DNA of 40,887 bases from Trichomonas tenax. Lineage: Eukaryota > Parabasalia > Trichomonadida > Trichomonadidae. A program made the position numbers and the translations under genes. Positions 1-10,668 of this stretch are shown piece by piece. The stretch lies in the NCBI GenBank assembly GCA_023091735.1, contig JALKBU010000428.1:1-40887 (forward strand), given 5' to 3'. Each line of letters starts with the position of its first letter. The stretch's first letter is position 1. The notes below the pieces were generated by a model. That model was not told the DNA's origin. It was given only the letters and a program-made list of their open reading frames with translations, and searched no databases.

Positions 1-775
1 GCCACTTATACCATTGGATAGACAACTATCAATATGTACATGAAAGTACTTTCAAATCGAAAAAATATTGATCAGATAAAAAGTTATGAAGGTCGCGGGA
101 CTACACCGCAGAAGGAAAAATTTTCCCCTTGAAATTGAAATTGATGCGTAATAATTCGATGAACATCCAAAAATAAAAGCGGTAACATCCATAAAATCAT
201 AAGCAGAACTTATCATTTTGTTTATTCTCTGTCATTGCATTAATCAGTTGTATCACCCATTAATTAATAATAACAATGCGAAAAAACTAATGAAACATAT
301 AGTATATAATCTATTAAGCATATTATCACTTTACAAGTGCCTGATTTCAATTAGAAATCGTTATCTTCCCATGAAAATTAATATTACTTTATATGCCAAA
401 TTTTATTCCAAAAAAATGACAAATTCAAAGTTCATTTATTGAATAGTCGTAAAACAGAATACCAATATCTAAGAAATACTTATTCCTTAAGCATGATACC
501 ATTAAAACAACACTTCACTCCAATTCACAATTTCAAAGTTACTATTTTCAAAAATACTGTCACTCACATTACCACATATGACTACTTATAAATTGGTCAA
601 AGTTTCAGCCTCCAGTTTTGAGGGCTGTAGTTAAAATACTTACTCAAAATGTAAAATCATGCTTGAAAAGAGGTGTGGAACCAAACAAAAAACGGCTTTT
701 GTTTCCAAACTTTGGCTATATATTGAAATGGGGACATATAATATAATACTAAAATATTTCCGAAATCCGTCTAAC
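1..775. other. AT-rich spacer, no gene seen
   Basis: No frame in this stretch gives a convincing protein; the longest frame (218-442) is low-complexity and rich in Ile, Asn and Lys, as random AT-rich DNA would be. I see no RNA gene or repeat here. A stop codon at about 772-774 closes the frame of the downstream pseudogene. Confidence 0.6.
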
Positions 776-3370
776 AGAAGTCTCAATTCAACAAAAACGG
801 AGGAGGATTATATATTGCAGGTGACAACAATCCATTAACATATGAACTAAATAAGTTCCTTGAAGCTGTCGATCTTGATGGATATAAGCCAAAATTCAGA
901 TTTAGCTGTGATGAGGCTGGAAGAAAGAATCTCCATTTTGGAAATATTGATGGCGATGATTCCGGAATTTTCGATCAAAGGATGTTCATAGACACTCCAG
1001 GTGGCAGAAGAGCTTTATACGGATTCAACGTTCAATATTTGTATGAAGGAACAACAATTTCATGTATTCCTGGAGATGCAGATCTTGGCCCATTCCAGCC
1101 ATTCATATATTCCACTGGTGGCAATATTTCAAATGTTTATCATGTTGCCCTAGCAAATAGCATTGCTGGTGACATTATCCTCGACGGATCTTTTACACGA
1201 TTGTTCAATGAACTAAAAACAGAAGGAACACAAAGGCTTATCAAAAATATCGCAGTATGGTTAGTTTCAGTCGAAAAACGCGAAAGATTGCTTAAGAGTG
1301 CACAGCTTGCAAAGTCGTTGGAAAAACTGCTCCTTTTGATTTTCATCTCCCTTCAGTGAAGCCAAATGTGAAGTTTTACAATCCAATGGAAGGCAGGAAA
1401 TTCGAGATTTGTTTTTGCATTGATGGTACCAGATCAATGCTGAACGAATTAAAAGAAAAATCAAATGTCAAAACAGAGAGATCAATGATCACAGGAGCAC
1501 AATCAATTTTCAAGAAACCAATGGAAAATATTAATGAAAGATATTCAAATCTTGAAGTTAAGTATGCAACGGTTTTCTTCAGAGATGAAGCAATGGCAAC
1601 TTATCTTAACAAATCTGTTGAGAAAAATAAAGCCACTGCTTGGGACTTTAACAAACGTGGTGGAAGAGGTGTTGTTCCTGCAGATTTTGATCAAATTCCT
1701 GTTAAAGGTGGTGCTGGTGATGGCCCCGAAGATTGGGTTCAGGCTTTCACAAATGTTCTCAATTTATTATGGGACAAAGATTCAAAGAAAATAATGATTA
1801 TGATTACAGATAGTCCTTGCCATTGAACTCATTTTGACACAAAGAAGAAGAAAACACAAGATGACTTGATTATTGATCAACAAGAAGACCAATTGGTTAT
1901 CAAACGTATCAAAGATATTGCCAAAAAACTAATTGAAGTCTCTTTCATCTACACAAAAGATTTCGCTCAAAATGCAGTCAATACATTTAAACGAATGTAC
2001 AAAAAGGAAAATGGTATTAAATTCACTTTAAGACAAGAAAACTTTGCTGACGGAGGTTTGCAACTTAAGGAAGAAGTATCGAATATGATAATGAATCTAA
2101 TTGATAATGCAGTTTCTTCATTTAATGTTGATCCAATCAAAGAGGGTGATAACTTTGATTACGCAGCTCGACCAAAGAGGAAACCGCGCCAAAAGATATC
2201 AACGGAGATTGAATCACTGAAGAAAGAAGACATATCTAAATTGCAAAATATTTAAGAATGAACAAGTACATCCTAAATCAAAAGGCATCGTTTTAATTGA
2301 AGACAAAAATGAACCTAAAGAAATCAAATCCGAGAATATTCAAGATCGAAAGAATTCTGAAAAGGATGAAAGCACTTTTTCACCAGACAATATTATGAAA
2401 GATGGAGCAGAAAAAAATTAAACAAACGCAAAAAGAAGAAGATATTACACACCGCGAAAATGTTAGAAAAGAAACCACAAAACATGTTTCTGAAGACAAC
2501 ATCAAAATAAATGAGAGCAGTTCGATGCCAGACAAAGATCAAGAGATGAACAAAATTAATGACAGCATTTAATCAATAACAGAAAATAAGAAAATATCGC
2601 CATTAAGCTATCAAGATTCTAACCAAAGTGTTAATTTCAATATCTCTCCAACGAACCAATATTTAATACCTCCAGCAATGCCTTTGCCTTCTGGCCAACC
2701 AATGTATATCATTATTCATCCAAACATGGTGCACCAAATGTCAAAGGCAATGATGCCAATTATGATGCCATAGTATCCATGTCCAATGAATCAAAATATG
2801 GCACAAACGCCTCAAATTATGCCACAAAGATTTGGTCAGACACAACAAATGATGCCTCAAGGATTTGGTCAGACACAACAAACACCTCAAATTATGCCTC
2901 AAGGATTTGGTCAGACACAACAAATACCTCAAATGATGAATGCTGCAGCTGGCAACTTCCAAAACACTTCGCAAGAAACAAGTTCCATTCAATATATGAT
3001 GACTACAAATGCAACTGAAAGTCAAGCGATCCAATCTATGCCAAATCAACTTCAACCACAATTAATCAATCAACAAAATCAGGCAATGGGAATTCCAACT
3101 AATTCCACACCGTATTCAGACCAATCATATGATATACAATTTGGTTTTCAGACCTTCCAAATTTCCGAGAATCAAAATATGAATATGCAGGCTTTACAGC
3201 AAAACTATATGCAGCAAATGACAATGAATCCTTTTATGCAGTTTCAATCAGCAAATCAGCAGATACAAGGATTTCAAGCATTAGGGCCAACAGACCCTCA
3301 ATATCCACAGCAGCAACAAGTTGGTCCAAGAATAAGCCTTGATCTAATCAAAGCATCACAAAAGAAATAG
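776..3370 (+). pseudogene. Decayed von Willebrand A domain protein with Gln/Met-rich tail
   Basis: A chain of open segments in related frames reads as one former gene of about 850 codons. The first part (776-1355) starts without a Met, with a GGGLYIAGDNNP-like segment, so the N-terminus is missing. A one-base frameshift near 1310-1320 leads into a VWA domain (1356-1826): FCIDGTRSM fits the DxSxS-type metal site and MIMITDSPCHG closes the fold. An in-frame TGA at 1824-1826 replaces the Gly expected after DSPCH, and reading continues to 2255. Further breaks are a frameshift near 2253, another near 2415, TAA at 2570 and TAG at 2771. The tail (2773-3370) is rich in Gln, Met, Pro and Asn. The DSPCHG signature recalls VWA proteins of the alpha-kinase (VwkA-like) group, but no kinase domain remains. 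The VWA call is firm; the exact family is inference. Confidence 0.75.
2810..2937 (+). repeat. Tandem repeat of about 30-42 bp in the Gln-rich tail
   Basis: Three copies of a unit encoding MPQ(R/G)FGQTQQ follow one another, with or without an inserted TPQI segment. The repeat lies inside the decayed VWA gene and accounts for several shadow frames on both strands. It looks like ordinary low-complexity slippage. Confidence 0.75.
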
Positions 3371-3654
3371 AGAGAATTTTTTATTTTTATATATTTTATT
3401 TAAACTGTTATATTTGTTTTTTTTAAAAAAAAATCAACAAAGAAAGATAAGAAAAAGGCAAAGATAAGTTATGCCTTTCTGTTTTTAAATATTTTTGCTT
3501 GAATTCTATGCTGTTGTATTTCAAAATCTGTGTTAATTTTGATGAATACATTTACAGCTAATGTTGTAAAAAATATTTAACTTTTGTCATCCTTAATCAA
3601 TGCTTTGTGAACATCAGTTTCAAAATTTGTTGTTTTTGGAGTATTGATTGACAT

Positions 3655-3840
3655 TTAATTGCGTTTTAAATAAAGTAAGAAAGATGCTGTTTCTTCAGGT
3701 GTTGCATTTGGAGTGTTTGTTGACGTTGTTGATGGTGTTTTATGGAGTGTTGAATTGGTGTTCAATTTAGCATCTTCATTACCTATTGCTGTTGCATCAA
3801 GCTTCTAGGCAGTCTCTTCAGACTCACAATAGATGGGCTA
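3655..3840 (-). pseudogene. Remnant of a Thr/Pro/Ser-rich protein C-terminus
   Basis: Read on the minus strand, the frame ending at the TAA at 3655-3657 encodes a run rich in Thr, Ser, Pro and Asn (KTPSTTSTNTPNATPEET) followed by FLLYLKRN and a stop. Two in-frame TAG codons upstream, near 3805 and 3845, interrupt it. The composition recalls the Thr/Pro stalks of trichomonad surface proteins, such as the gene at 20742-22136. It is short and broken, so this is a low-confidence remnant. Confidence 0.35.
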
Positions 3841-4476
3841 AACAAAATGCTTTACAGCAAAGAAACATTCAGTCAATCTAAAATACTACATTCTTGCGGT
3901 CGCTTTCTATAGTTCACGAAGTTGCTTTTTTAATAAATTTATGTTTGGTTCCATAGCACGATGAGTACTTTTACCGTTATATCTTGAAAGTGTACATTAT
4001 GTCTCAAAGAATTCATGGCTATAGAGAAAGCTGGCTTTTAATGCAACTTAATGTAAAAATCATTTTTTTTTGGGAAAAATTTCATCGAACTCGTCTCAAT
4101 AACAAATCTTTAGGCTTTAAGTATGATGTCAATAATTGGAATTCATGCAGTATGTTTGCATCAAGGAATAACTTAGAAATTTCAAGCATAGTTCTCAAAA
4201 TGTTCCAATTCTCAAAAACTACGATAATATATCATGGATATGCTAATTTCAACTCATCTCACCGAGTTTTCAAGATTGGTTAGTAACATCATGATTTTAC
4301 ACTTATATAACAGAGAGATATACATCCATGTAAACAGAATTGGTATAAGTTTACCCACTCTCGAGATAATTATAGATTTTAGAATTAACATGTCAAAATT
4401 GTCGACATTTTTATTAAAATTTACATGATTTTTTTGACAAGTCGTCAATTTTTGCTAATTTACACGACAAATATTG
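3841..4476. other. Spacer, no supported gene
   Basis: One open frame of 99 codons (3984-4283, +) exists, but its protein shows no motif I recognise and its composition matches the surrounding AT-rich DNA. I do not call it a gene. Confidence 0.5.
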
Positions 4477-5726
4477 TACCCAGTTTCACAATACTTTAGC
4501 CACTCCCCCTGCCTTTTTGGGTGTTTACATGTCATATTGTCAGATTCATTTTTAAATAGATAGTTCAACGCTGTTTACCCCAAACTCATATGTAAACTGC
4601 TATCTGAGGCTTTTCCGCATGAATTAACGCATACCATGCAATACATCAGTACCAATAAACTTCAAAAAATCAGCTCATAAATTACGTAATTTCTTCATAT
4701 CTCGTAAATTCATACGATGATCATTAATTTTGACTTCAAGTTCTCCAAATAAATTGTATACACTATCCAATTCTGTAATAAAAATATTATCATACCGTTA
4801 ACAATTTTAGGTCCAAAATTATTCAATCACGAAAAACAATAATTTCTCATATTTGAGTGCAGAATCTCAAAATACAGGCGAATTCTAGCACCTCCATACA
4901 CAGAACATCAATCAAATCCAACAAAACGTTGAAATTTTACTGATGATCTTCACAAAATAATAATGAGTTTAGCTACTCACATATCTTCCTTTCATACACC
5001 ATCATTAAGAAATCAAAGATTTCCACTTCAGAATGCCTCTGAAGAGCAAAATTAAATGCTTGATTGGGACTGATAGCCAAGGTGCTAGCAATCCGGTCCA
5101 CAGTTCTTCCTTTCAGAAGCATTCTGGAGAGTAAATCGCTGATTTTTTCAAAGATCGAGTCTGAAAGGAAGAACTGTCGACTGGATTGCATTTTGGCTAC
5201 CAGTGCCAATCAAGCACTTAATTTTTCTTTTCAAAGTAAATTTAAACAAATATAGGATATCATTCTTCCAATAATCATTTATAATCACATACCATGTAAA
5301 TATTTATTTGTCAAATATACATATTTACGTGTCAGATATTATCACTTTTGTATCACTTTTTCGTGACAAATTCGGTACGCAACATTTTTTGACATCACTA
5401 TACTATGTATATCTTATATAATGCATTTCATGGAATTTAAAATATATTTTTTTTGTCGACAAAAAGAAAAAAAAAAAAAAAAATAAAAAGGCTTCTCAGG
5501 ATTCTAACCAATGGAAAATATAACAGTTAGTATTAACTAAACCACTGCACCAAAATTCAACATTCATGAGTTTTAGTCAATGGTGACATTTAAAATCTTG
5601 TTTACAGAAAGATGACTCAAAAAAGGAAAAAAACGCACCAGCGATTTTTCGAACAGCCAAACTTTAATCATAATTCCTGACATCCCCTGCTTTAGACCTG
5701 TGGCTAAAGTATTGTGAAACTGGGTA
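4477..5726. mobile_element. Possible foldback element bounded by a 27-bp inverted repeat
   Basis: The 27-bp sequence at 4477-4503 (TACCCAGTTTCACAATACTT...CCAC) recurs as its exact reverse complement at 5700-5726. The enclosed 1.25 kb encodes no transposase and contains a long imperfect hairpin (5038-5237). A short CCCCTGC-type motif lies just inside both arms, but in the same orientation. Short GTGTCAGAT-like words near 5330 and 4540 also occur just inside the ends of the element at 22357-23278. No clear target-site duplication is visible, so the true ends may lie outside the 27-bp match. Confidence 0.4.
5038..5237. repeat. Long imperfect inverted repeat (hairpin, arms about 79 bp)
   Basis: The left arm (5038-5116) and right arm (5161-5237) are diverged reverse complements, sharing CTGAAAGGAAGAACTGT at the inner end and CAATCAAGCA(C/T)TTAATTTT at the outer end. 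Weak pairing continues into the 44-nt centre. Both arms translate, on opposite strands, into related peptides (SPNQAFNFALQ on minus, SANQALNFSFQ on plus), so the structure comes from two diverged inverted copies of one protein-coding fragment of unknown family. Confidence 0.7.
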
Positions 5727-5871
5727 AAATGACATATCATCAAAGTCTCAAAAAATCCAAAAAAAAACAGAATCAAGAAAATGCAAAGAAAGCAGCGATG
5801 GATTAAATAGTCAAATTTTCTGAAAACCATCAAATTGAGGGTGATATTATCGAGCCGATAATAAATATTTT

Positions 5872-7035
5872 ATGGGCGCAGAAGCTTCCAAGCTCGAGAA
5901 TGGGAACGGATCCTACTCGCAGGATATTTTCTCCCTCATATCCGGGCAGCGCTTTCTGTCCGACAGGATGCAAACCATCAATCGAAAAGCGATAAATTCG
6001 AGAAGTGTTCAAAGAAACCTCGTCGAAGTCGAGTACCAAGCGGACTGGTCTGTCTACTATGACTCGGGAGAGTGTCCTTGCCCAAGAAAATACCAGTGTT
6101 CGTTCTATTCAAAAGAAAGGGATATTTTATTCATCGCTTACGGCCAAAGTTCTAAAGGAGAATATCTTAATGACTGTTGGGAGTTAGATTTTTCGACAAT
6201 GAAATGGACAAAACTTGCAGATCAACTTTTATCTCCACGTGCTGGCGCAAATTGCGTTATTGTTGACAATTCTGCATTAATTTTTGGTGGAGAATACCAA
6301 GGAAATTATTACACAGACTTACACAGCGTAGATTTAGATTCTGGCGAATTAATTCAGTTAGAAACAAGCGGAATTTCTCCAGAAACGCGCTCAGGAGGTG
6401 TAATGGGAGAATGGAAGCGCAAAATATTCGTCTGGGGTGGATTCAACGCTAAAATTATGAACGATATGTACGTTTTAAACTTAGAAAACAACGAATGGAG
6501 ACGTGTTGATATACGTTTCCTCGGTAGAGCGGCACCGGCTTATTGCATTATCGATAATTACATCTGGATTTACGGTTCAACAAGAAATCAAGGATTAATA
6601 AGACTTGACATGGAGACAGAAGAATTAGAGGCAATCGAAACTACAGGAAAATCACCGCCAATGGACAACCAATCGGCCGTTATGGTCAACTTTGATAATT
6701 ATTTGTTATTATTTGGCGGAAAATGCGAACCAGACACATACTCACTTGTTTATGCTTATAATATTACTCGATCAAATTGGTTTAGTTTACATGTTCGTCC
6801 AGATTCAGATACTTTGACAGTATCTGATGGAATTGTTAATGAGGACGGACAGTTCTCACTTCCGAACGAAATGGGATTCGCTGCTTTATATAGAGAAAAG
6901 AATAGAACTGTTTATTCAGTGTTTGGATCATATTGCAAGAATCCTTTGCCAGTTTATCTTTTGTATATCGGAAATGCTTTATCTTTCCTCAATCATCGAT
7001 CTGATATGCTCAGCATGTTTTCTTTTTCATCTTAA
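5872..7035 (+). CDS. Kelch-repeat beta-propeller protein, probably N-myristoylated
   Basis: The intact 387-codon gene encodes a kelch propeller, a protein-interaction scaffold. Kelch blades are visible from about residue 80 to 310: paired motifs such as NDCWELDFSTMKWTKL, ALIFGGEYQGNYYTDLHSVDL, IFVWGGFNAKIMNDMYVLNLENNEW and LLLFGGKCEPDTYSLVYAYN show the Gly-Gly, Tyr and Trp spacing typical of the fold. The protein starts MGAEASKL: Gly at position 2, Ser at 6 and Lys at 7 fit the N-myristoyltransferase consensus, which suggests membrane anchoring of the propeller. No signal peptide or transmembrane segment is seen. No BTB, F-box or phosphatase domain accompanies the propeller. The start is the first ATG after an AT-rich leader. 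The kelch call is firm; lipidation is prediction from motif. Confidence 0.85.
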   Translation: MGAEASKLENGNGSYSQDIFSLISGQRFLSDRMQTINRKAINSRSVQRNLVEVEYQADWSVYYDSGECPCPRKYQCSFYSKERDILFIAYGQSSKGEYLNDCWELDFSTMKWTKLADQLLSPRAGANCVIVDNSALIFGGEYQGNYYTDLHSVDLDSGELIQLETSGISPETRSGGVMGEWKRKIFVWGGFNAKIMNDMYVLNLENNEWRRVDIRFLGRAAPAYCIIDNYIWIYGSTRNQGLIRLDMETEELEAIETTGKSPPMDNQSAVMVNFDNYLLLFGGKCEPDTYSLVYAYNITRSNWFSLHVRPDSDTLTVSDGIVNEDGQFSLPNEMGFAALYREKNRTVYSVFGSYCKNPLPVYLLYIGNALSFLNHRSDMLSMFSFSS

Positions 7036-7303
7036 TTTTTGTTATCTAATTTAGCGTCAAAAGCATTAGGAATACTTCTAAAAATTGTTAAATATTATAG
7101 AATAAAGGATGGATACAATTATATACCTGAAATTCAAATTATATAAATTTCATAAATCAAATTTATTGACAGGTATATTTACTGAATAAGTCTCTATATG
7201 GTTTTGATTTGAAGTTTATATGTAAGAAGTCAATAGAAAAGGAATTGGATGAAAAAAAGCGAAGTCAAAAAAATTATTTACGTGGCAGATTTGACTTGAA
7301 AAG

Positions 7304-9107
7304 GTGTCATTTTATGGTAGTAACAATGGTGATGAGACAATGGAAACTGTTGCCCCTAATGTGTATGTTTACCGATTTACTTGCAGCGGTCCCCCAAATT
7401 CCAGTCCTTTCCAGTATAACGCGAAACCAGGTCGATATCTCCTCGAAGCTTGGGGAGCTCAAGGCGGGAACGTATCTTCCCCATTTCTTGAAGGCGACTG
7501 CAGCGGCTATGCAAGCGGAATCCTTACACTCGATCAACCTACAAAATTATATCTTTTTACAATGGAAATGGGTGGCAGAGCATATAGAAAGACATTTAGC
7601 AATGGAAAATATGGACGTGATACTGACTAATTTACTTCAGGAGCCGGTATGAGCATGATTTCACTTGGAAATCCTACCAATGAAAGTGGCATTTTATTTG
7701 CCGCTGGTGGAGGAGGATCTCTGTATTCCTCTAGTTATGGCGGTTCGCATGGTGGTGGATTGACAGGTGGTGAAGGCGAATATGAACCTAGATATTCTGA
7801 TAGAGTGGCATATGGTGGCATTCAGGCATCTGGTGGCACTACGCAAAATAAACCAGAAAATAATGGAGGGAAGTATTATGGTGGTAGTAATATATATGGC
7901 GATACTACTACTTCTAGTGCATCTGGAGGTGGAGGTGGTTATTTTGGTGGTGCTGCTGGATCAAATAGCGGGGCAGCAGGTGCAGGAGGCAGCTCATATG
8001 TGAGCAGTCAACTCTCCGATCCAAAAAATATCGCTGGAAACCAAGAAATACCTTCTCAATTCTCCCTTAACTCCTACACGCGCGGAAATCCAGGCCATGG
8101 TGCTATTCGCATCACAATCTATGGCTATACTCTCTTCCTTCGGAATCCAGTCACCGATCGTTATCCACCAGATGCCGACATTTCCATTGACTTATCACGC
8201 AACTCATTGGGTGTAGATGAGGCAGCCAATATCACACGAAAGGTCGGCAACTCTGCAGCTGTCCATGTTCTTCTTCATGAAGATGATGGCAAGTTTTATC
8301 AATTCACTGACAGCTTTCATACCCCATCTACCCCAATGCGTGTTCAAGTCACATATACTGTAACAAACAAATTGGGAACCAGTTCCCAACTTTCATTTGA
8401 AATATTAGTTAATAAGGCGCCAAAAATTCAAGCCTTAGGCGAAATGAAAGATAGCTATCATACTGGCGACCAATCATATATTGATATTTCTTTAATTGAT
8501 GATTCTTACTCTACTTTAATTATGCGTGATGAAAATAGAATTTATCATTCTGATATTGCACAAACAACATTCCAAACATCACGCGTGTGTTTTTGACGAT
8601 TCCAGATTTTGCTATTGGAACCGTGCATAATGTTACTATTTTTGCTATTGATGAATTTAATACAAGATCTAATATTTTAGCATTTACTTATGATATTATT
8701 ACAAATAAGACCCCGGATATACTCCTAATGAGTAGAATTTCATATATCCAAAGAATGCTTTAGTCAAATTTTTAGCTCATGTAAGAGATTTAGATCCCAA
8801 TTCCAATGTCTGTCTTGCAACTACAATCGACAATACTCAATTTCAATACCATGAATGCAAGAACTTATCAAATTCGAGTTGGGCCAACTTTACTGGTCAA
8901 ATTTACCTCTCAGGCAATACATATGACATGCATACACTACGTATATATGCCATAGACTAACAAAATGATGAATCAAATAAGATCTTGCGACGGTTTGCCT
9001 ACATTCCTCCCCAATTCTGTCATATGATGGTGACCAACGCCCGTATTAATCGTTTTGATCGATGCTTGTCATGGCTTATTATTGTTGCTATTGATTTGAG
9101 TATGTAA
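7304..9107 (+). pseudogene. Decayed glycine-rich surface-type protein
   Basis: Open segments join into one former gene. The first (7304-7630) has no ATG start and contains GRYLLEAWGAQGG, the hallmark opening of the glycine-rich domain found in large trichomonad cell-surface proteins and in receptor kinases such as ALK. An in-frame TAA at 7628-7630 interrupts it. The second (7649-8596) continues in the same frame with the Gly/Ser-rich core and GAAGAGGSSYVS, then cadherin- or Ig-like beta-strand repeats with NKLGTSSQLSFEILVNKAPKI. A frameshift near 8590, stops near 8760 and 8958, and at least one more shift follow before the last stop at 9105-9107. No signal peptide or membrane anchor survives. 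Domain recognition is good; function of the family is unknown to me. Confidence 0.7.
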
Positions 9108-9627
9108 GCTCAGAAATATTTGTATCTAGTTTGTTTGTTCTAAATTTTAAAAATTAACTCATTGAGTTTGTTTGTTTTACAAGAAGTTGTCTTTTTTTTT
9201 TTTTAAAAAAAAATTGACTATGAAAAACATTCGAAGAAAGAGTTAATGACCATCAAGACTATTGGCAAAACTTAATGAATTATTGTATCTGATTTATGAT
9301 ATTAATTGTTTGGCTTTGATATTGTTCATATGAGTCCTTGCAATGCATATTTGAAAAACCTTTGTTTTTCTTAGGAAAAAATCAAATCTATGATGCAACA
9401 ATGAAATTGCTATTTATTTTAATTTTAAGAATTGCCAATATGAGGTATAATAGCAGACAAAGCTTGAGTTTATTAAAATCAAAGGAAAATGAATTATATT
9501 AATGATAAAAAAATTAAAGATTTGAATTAAAAGTGACATATCATTTTAATTTATTTGGAAGTTAAACGATTTTTATAATCTATAGAGTGTGTAAATTCAA
9601 TTTTTAAAAACAAAATCAAAATTTAAA
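9108..9627. other. AT-rich spacer upstream of the dehydrogenase gene
   Basis: No reading frame, RNA gene or repeat is evident apart from homopolymer runs near 9190-9212. It must contain the promoter of the gene starting at 9628. Confidence 0.5.
9616..9624 (+). promoter_or_regulatory. Candidate initiator (TCA-type) for the dehydrogenase gene
   Basis: TCAAAATTT places the A of TCA 10 nt before the ATG at 9628, the distance expected for trichomonad initiators, whose core is TCA followed by an AT-rich stretch. The match to the extended consensus is partial. Confidence 0.3.
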
Positions 9628-10542
9628 ATGTTTTCAGGCTTTTTCTTCTTCTTTGGCGTCTTAGGAATCATACATTCGGTATCCATTGTGATAAGGTTCA
9701 TCAGGGGATACTTCGGAAGGACGCCAGACATAGAAAAGAAGTACCACACGAAGTGGATCTTAGTAACCGGCGCATCGAGCGGCGTAGGCAAATATTTAGC
9801 GATAAAGCTATCGAAGAAAGGATTCAACATCATCGGTACAGGAAGAAACGCCGAAAGATTATCTGATGTCGCTAAAATTTGCAGAGAAAACAGAGTTGAA
9901 TTTCGCGAAGTCATCGCTGACTTTAGTCAACACGAATCAGTAGACACAGTAATGAACGCTATGTCCGATATCGATGTCGGTGTCTTCTTTTTGGCTGCTG
10001 GTCTTCCAATGACGCGACATTTCCTCGATTATCCGGAATCAGAGCTCGTTTGGTTCATGAATACGATGATTGTCAATCAAGCAGGGCTATACAATGAGAT
10101 TATCAAGAAGAACAAAGATCGTGAATATGAATCACTTATTAATGTGATTTCTTCACTTGCTGCTGAGATTTCGTTCCCAACAGGGCAGATGTATTGCAGC
10201 GTAAAAGCATTTGCTTCTTCATGCCTTCATCATCTTTCTAATGAACTTCCTCATTATTCGAAGATCAAAGTCCAAGTTGTACATCCAGGACCAATCAAAG
10301 CATCGAATTTCTACAGCTATTTGCCGAAATACATTCAAACAATAATCAAATTAATGAGTTTCATGATCATTTCCTCCGAAGACATTGCAGAATTGATGAT
10401 CAAGACCATGGGACAGTCAAAGTTATGTGATATCACAGTAATCTCGTTTTATATGTATTTGACATTTTTCTTCTTTGGTAATTATCTATTCCATAGGCTT
10501 CTCTTCTGCTTCGTTCCAAGGAATCTACCAAAATCTGAGTAA
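9628..10542 (+). CDS. Membrane-anchored short-chain dehydrogenase/reductase
   Basis: The 304-residue protein belongs to the classical SDR family of NAD(P)H-dependent oxidoreductases. A hydrophobic segment (about residues 3-24) is followed by the Rossmann cofactor motif TGASSGVG (47-54), an acidic ADF (97-99), LAAG (122-125) in the place of the usual NNAG, the structural Asn150, and the catalytic Ser175/176, Tyr189 and Lys193 (YCSVK). HPGPI (219-223) is the usual post-catalytic turn. A second hydrophobic stretch lies at about 272-296. The arrangement of an N-terminal anchor plus SDR core resembles 17-beta-HSD12/very-long-chain 3-oxoacyl-CoA reductases of the endoplasmic reticulum, which is the likeliest role. 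No C-terminal dilysine signal is present (it ends PRNLPKSE). TGRNAERL after the second strand, with the Arg at position 73, favours NADPH. Family firm, substrate inferred. Confidence 0.88.
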   Translation: MFSGFFFFFGVLGIIHSVSIVIRFIRGYFGRTPDIEKKYHTKWILVTGASSGVGKYLAIKLSKKGFNIIGTGRNAERLSDVAKICRENRVEFREVIADFSQHESVDTVMNAMSDIDVGVFFLAAGLPMTRHFLDYPESELVWFMNTMIVNQAGLYNEIIKKNKDREYESLINVISSLAAEISFPTGQMYCSVKAFASSCLHHLSNELPHYSKIKVQVVHPGPIKASNFYSYLPKYIQTIIKLMSFMIISSEDIAELMIKTMGQSKLCDITVISFYMYLTFFFFGNYLFHRLLFCFVPRNLPKSE

Positions 10543-10668
10543 AAATCTCCTCATTTCTAATATTTTTAAAAAGTTGATAATTTTTATCAAAATGAAAGTT
10601 CTAAAAAGTAAACTTTATAGAAAAAAAGTGATGTAAATAATGACTAATTACAAACAAATAAAACAATG

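Noticed and set aside
776..3370. Ciliate-like genetic code (TAA/TAG read as Gln)
   Set aside because: Some stops in the decayed gene fall on Gln positions, but the intact genes (cyclase, Tudor-SN, eIF2A, kelch, dehydrogenase) have no internal stops and end with TAA, and the decayed gene also has frameshifts and a TGA.
3984..4283. 99-codon open frame
   Set aside because: No motif, no start context and composition equal to the spacer around it.
7209..7652. 147-codon plus-strand frame overlapping the glycine-rich pseudogene
   Set aside because: It is a shadow of the frame that encodes the recognisable GRYLLEAWGAQGG domain.
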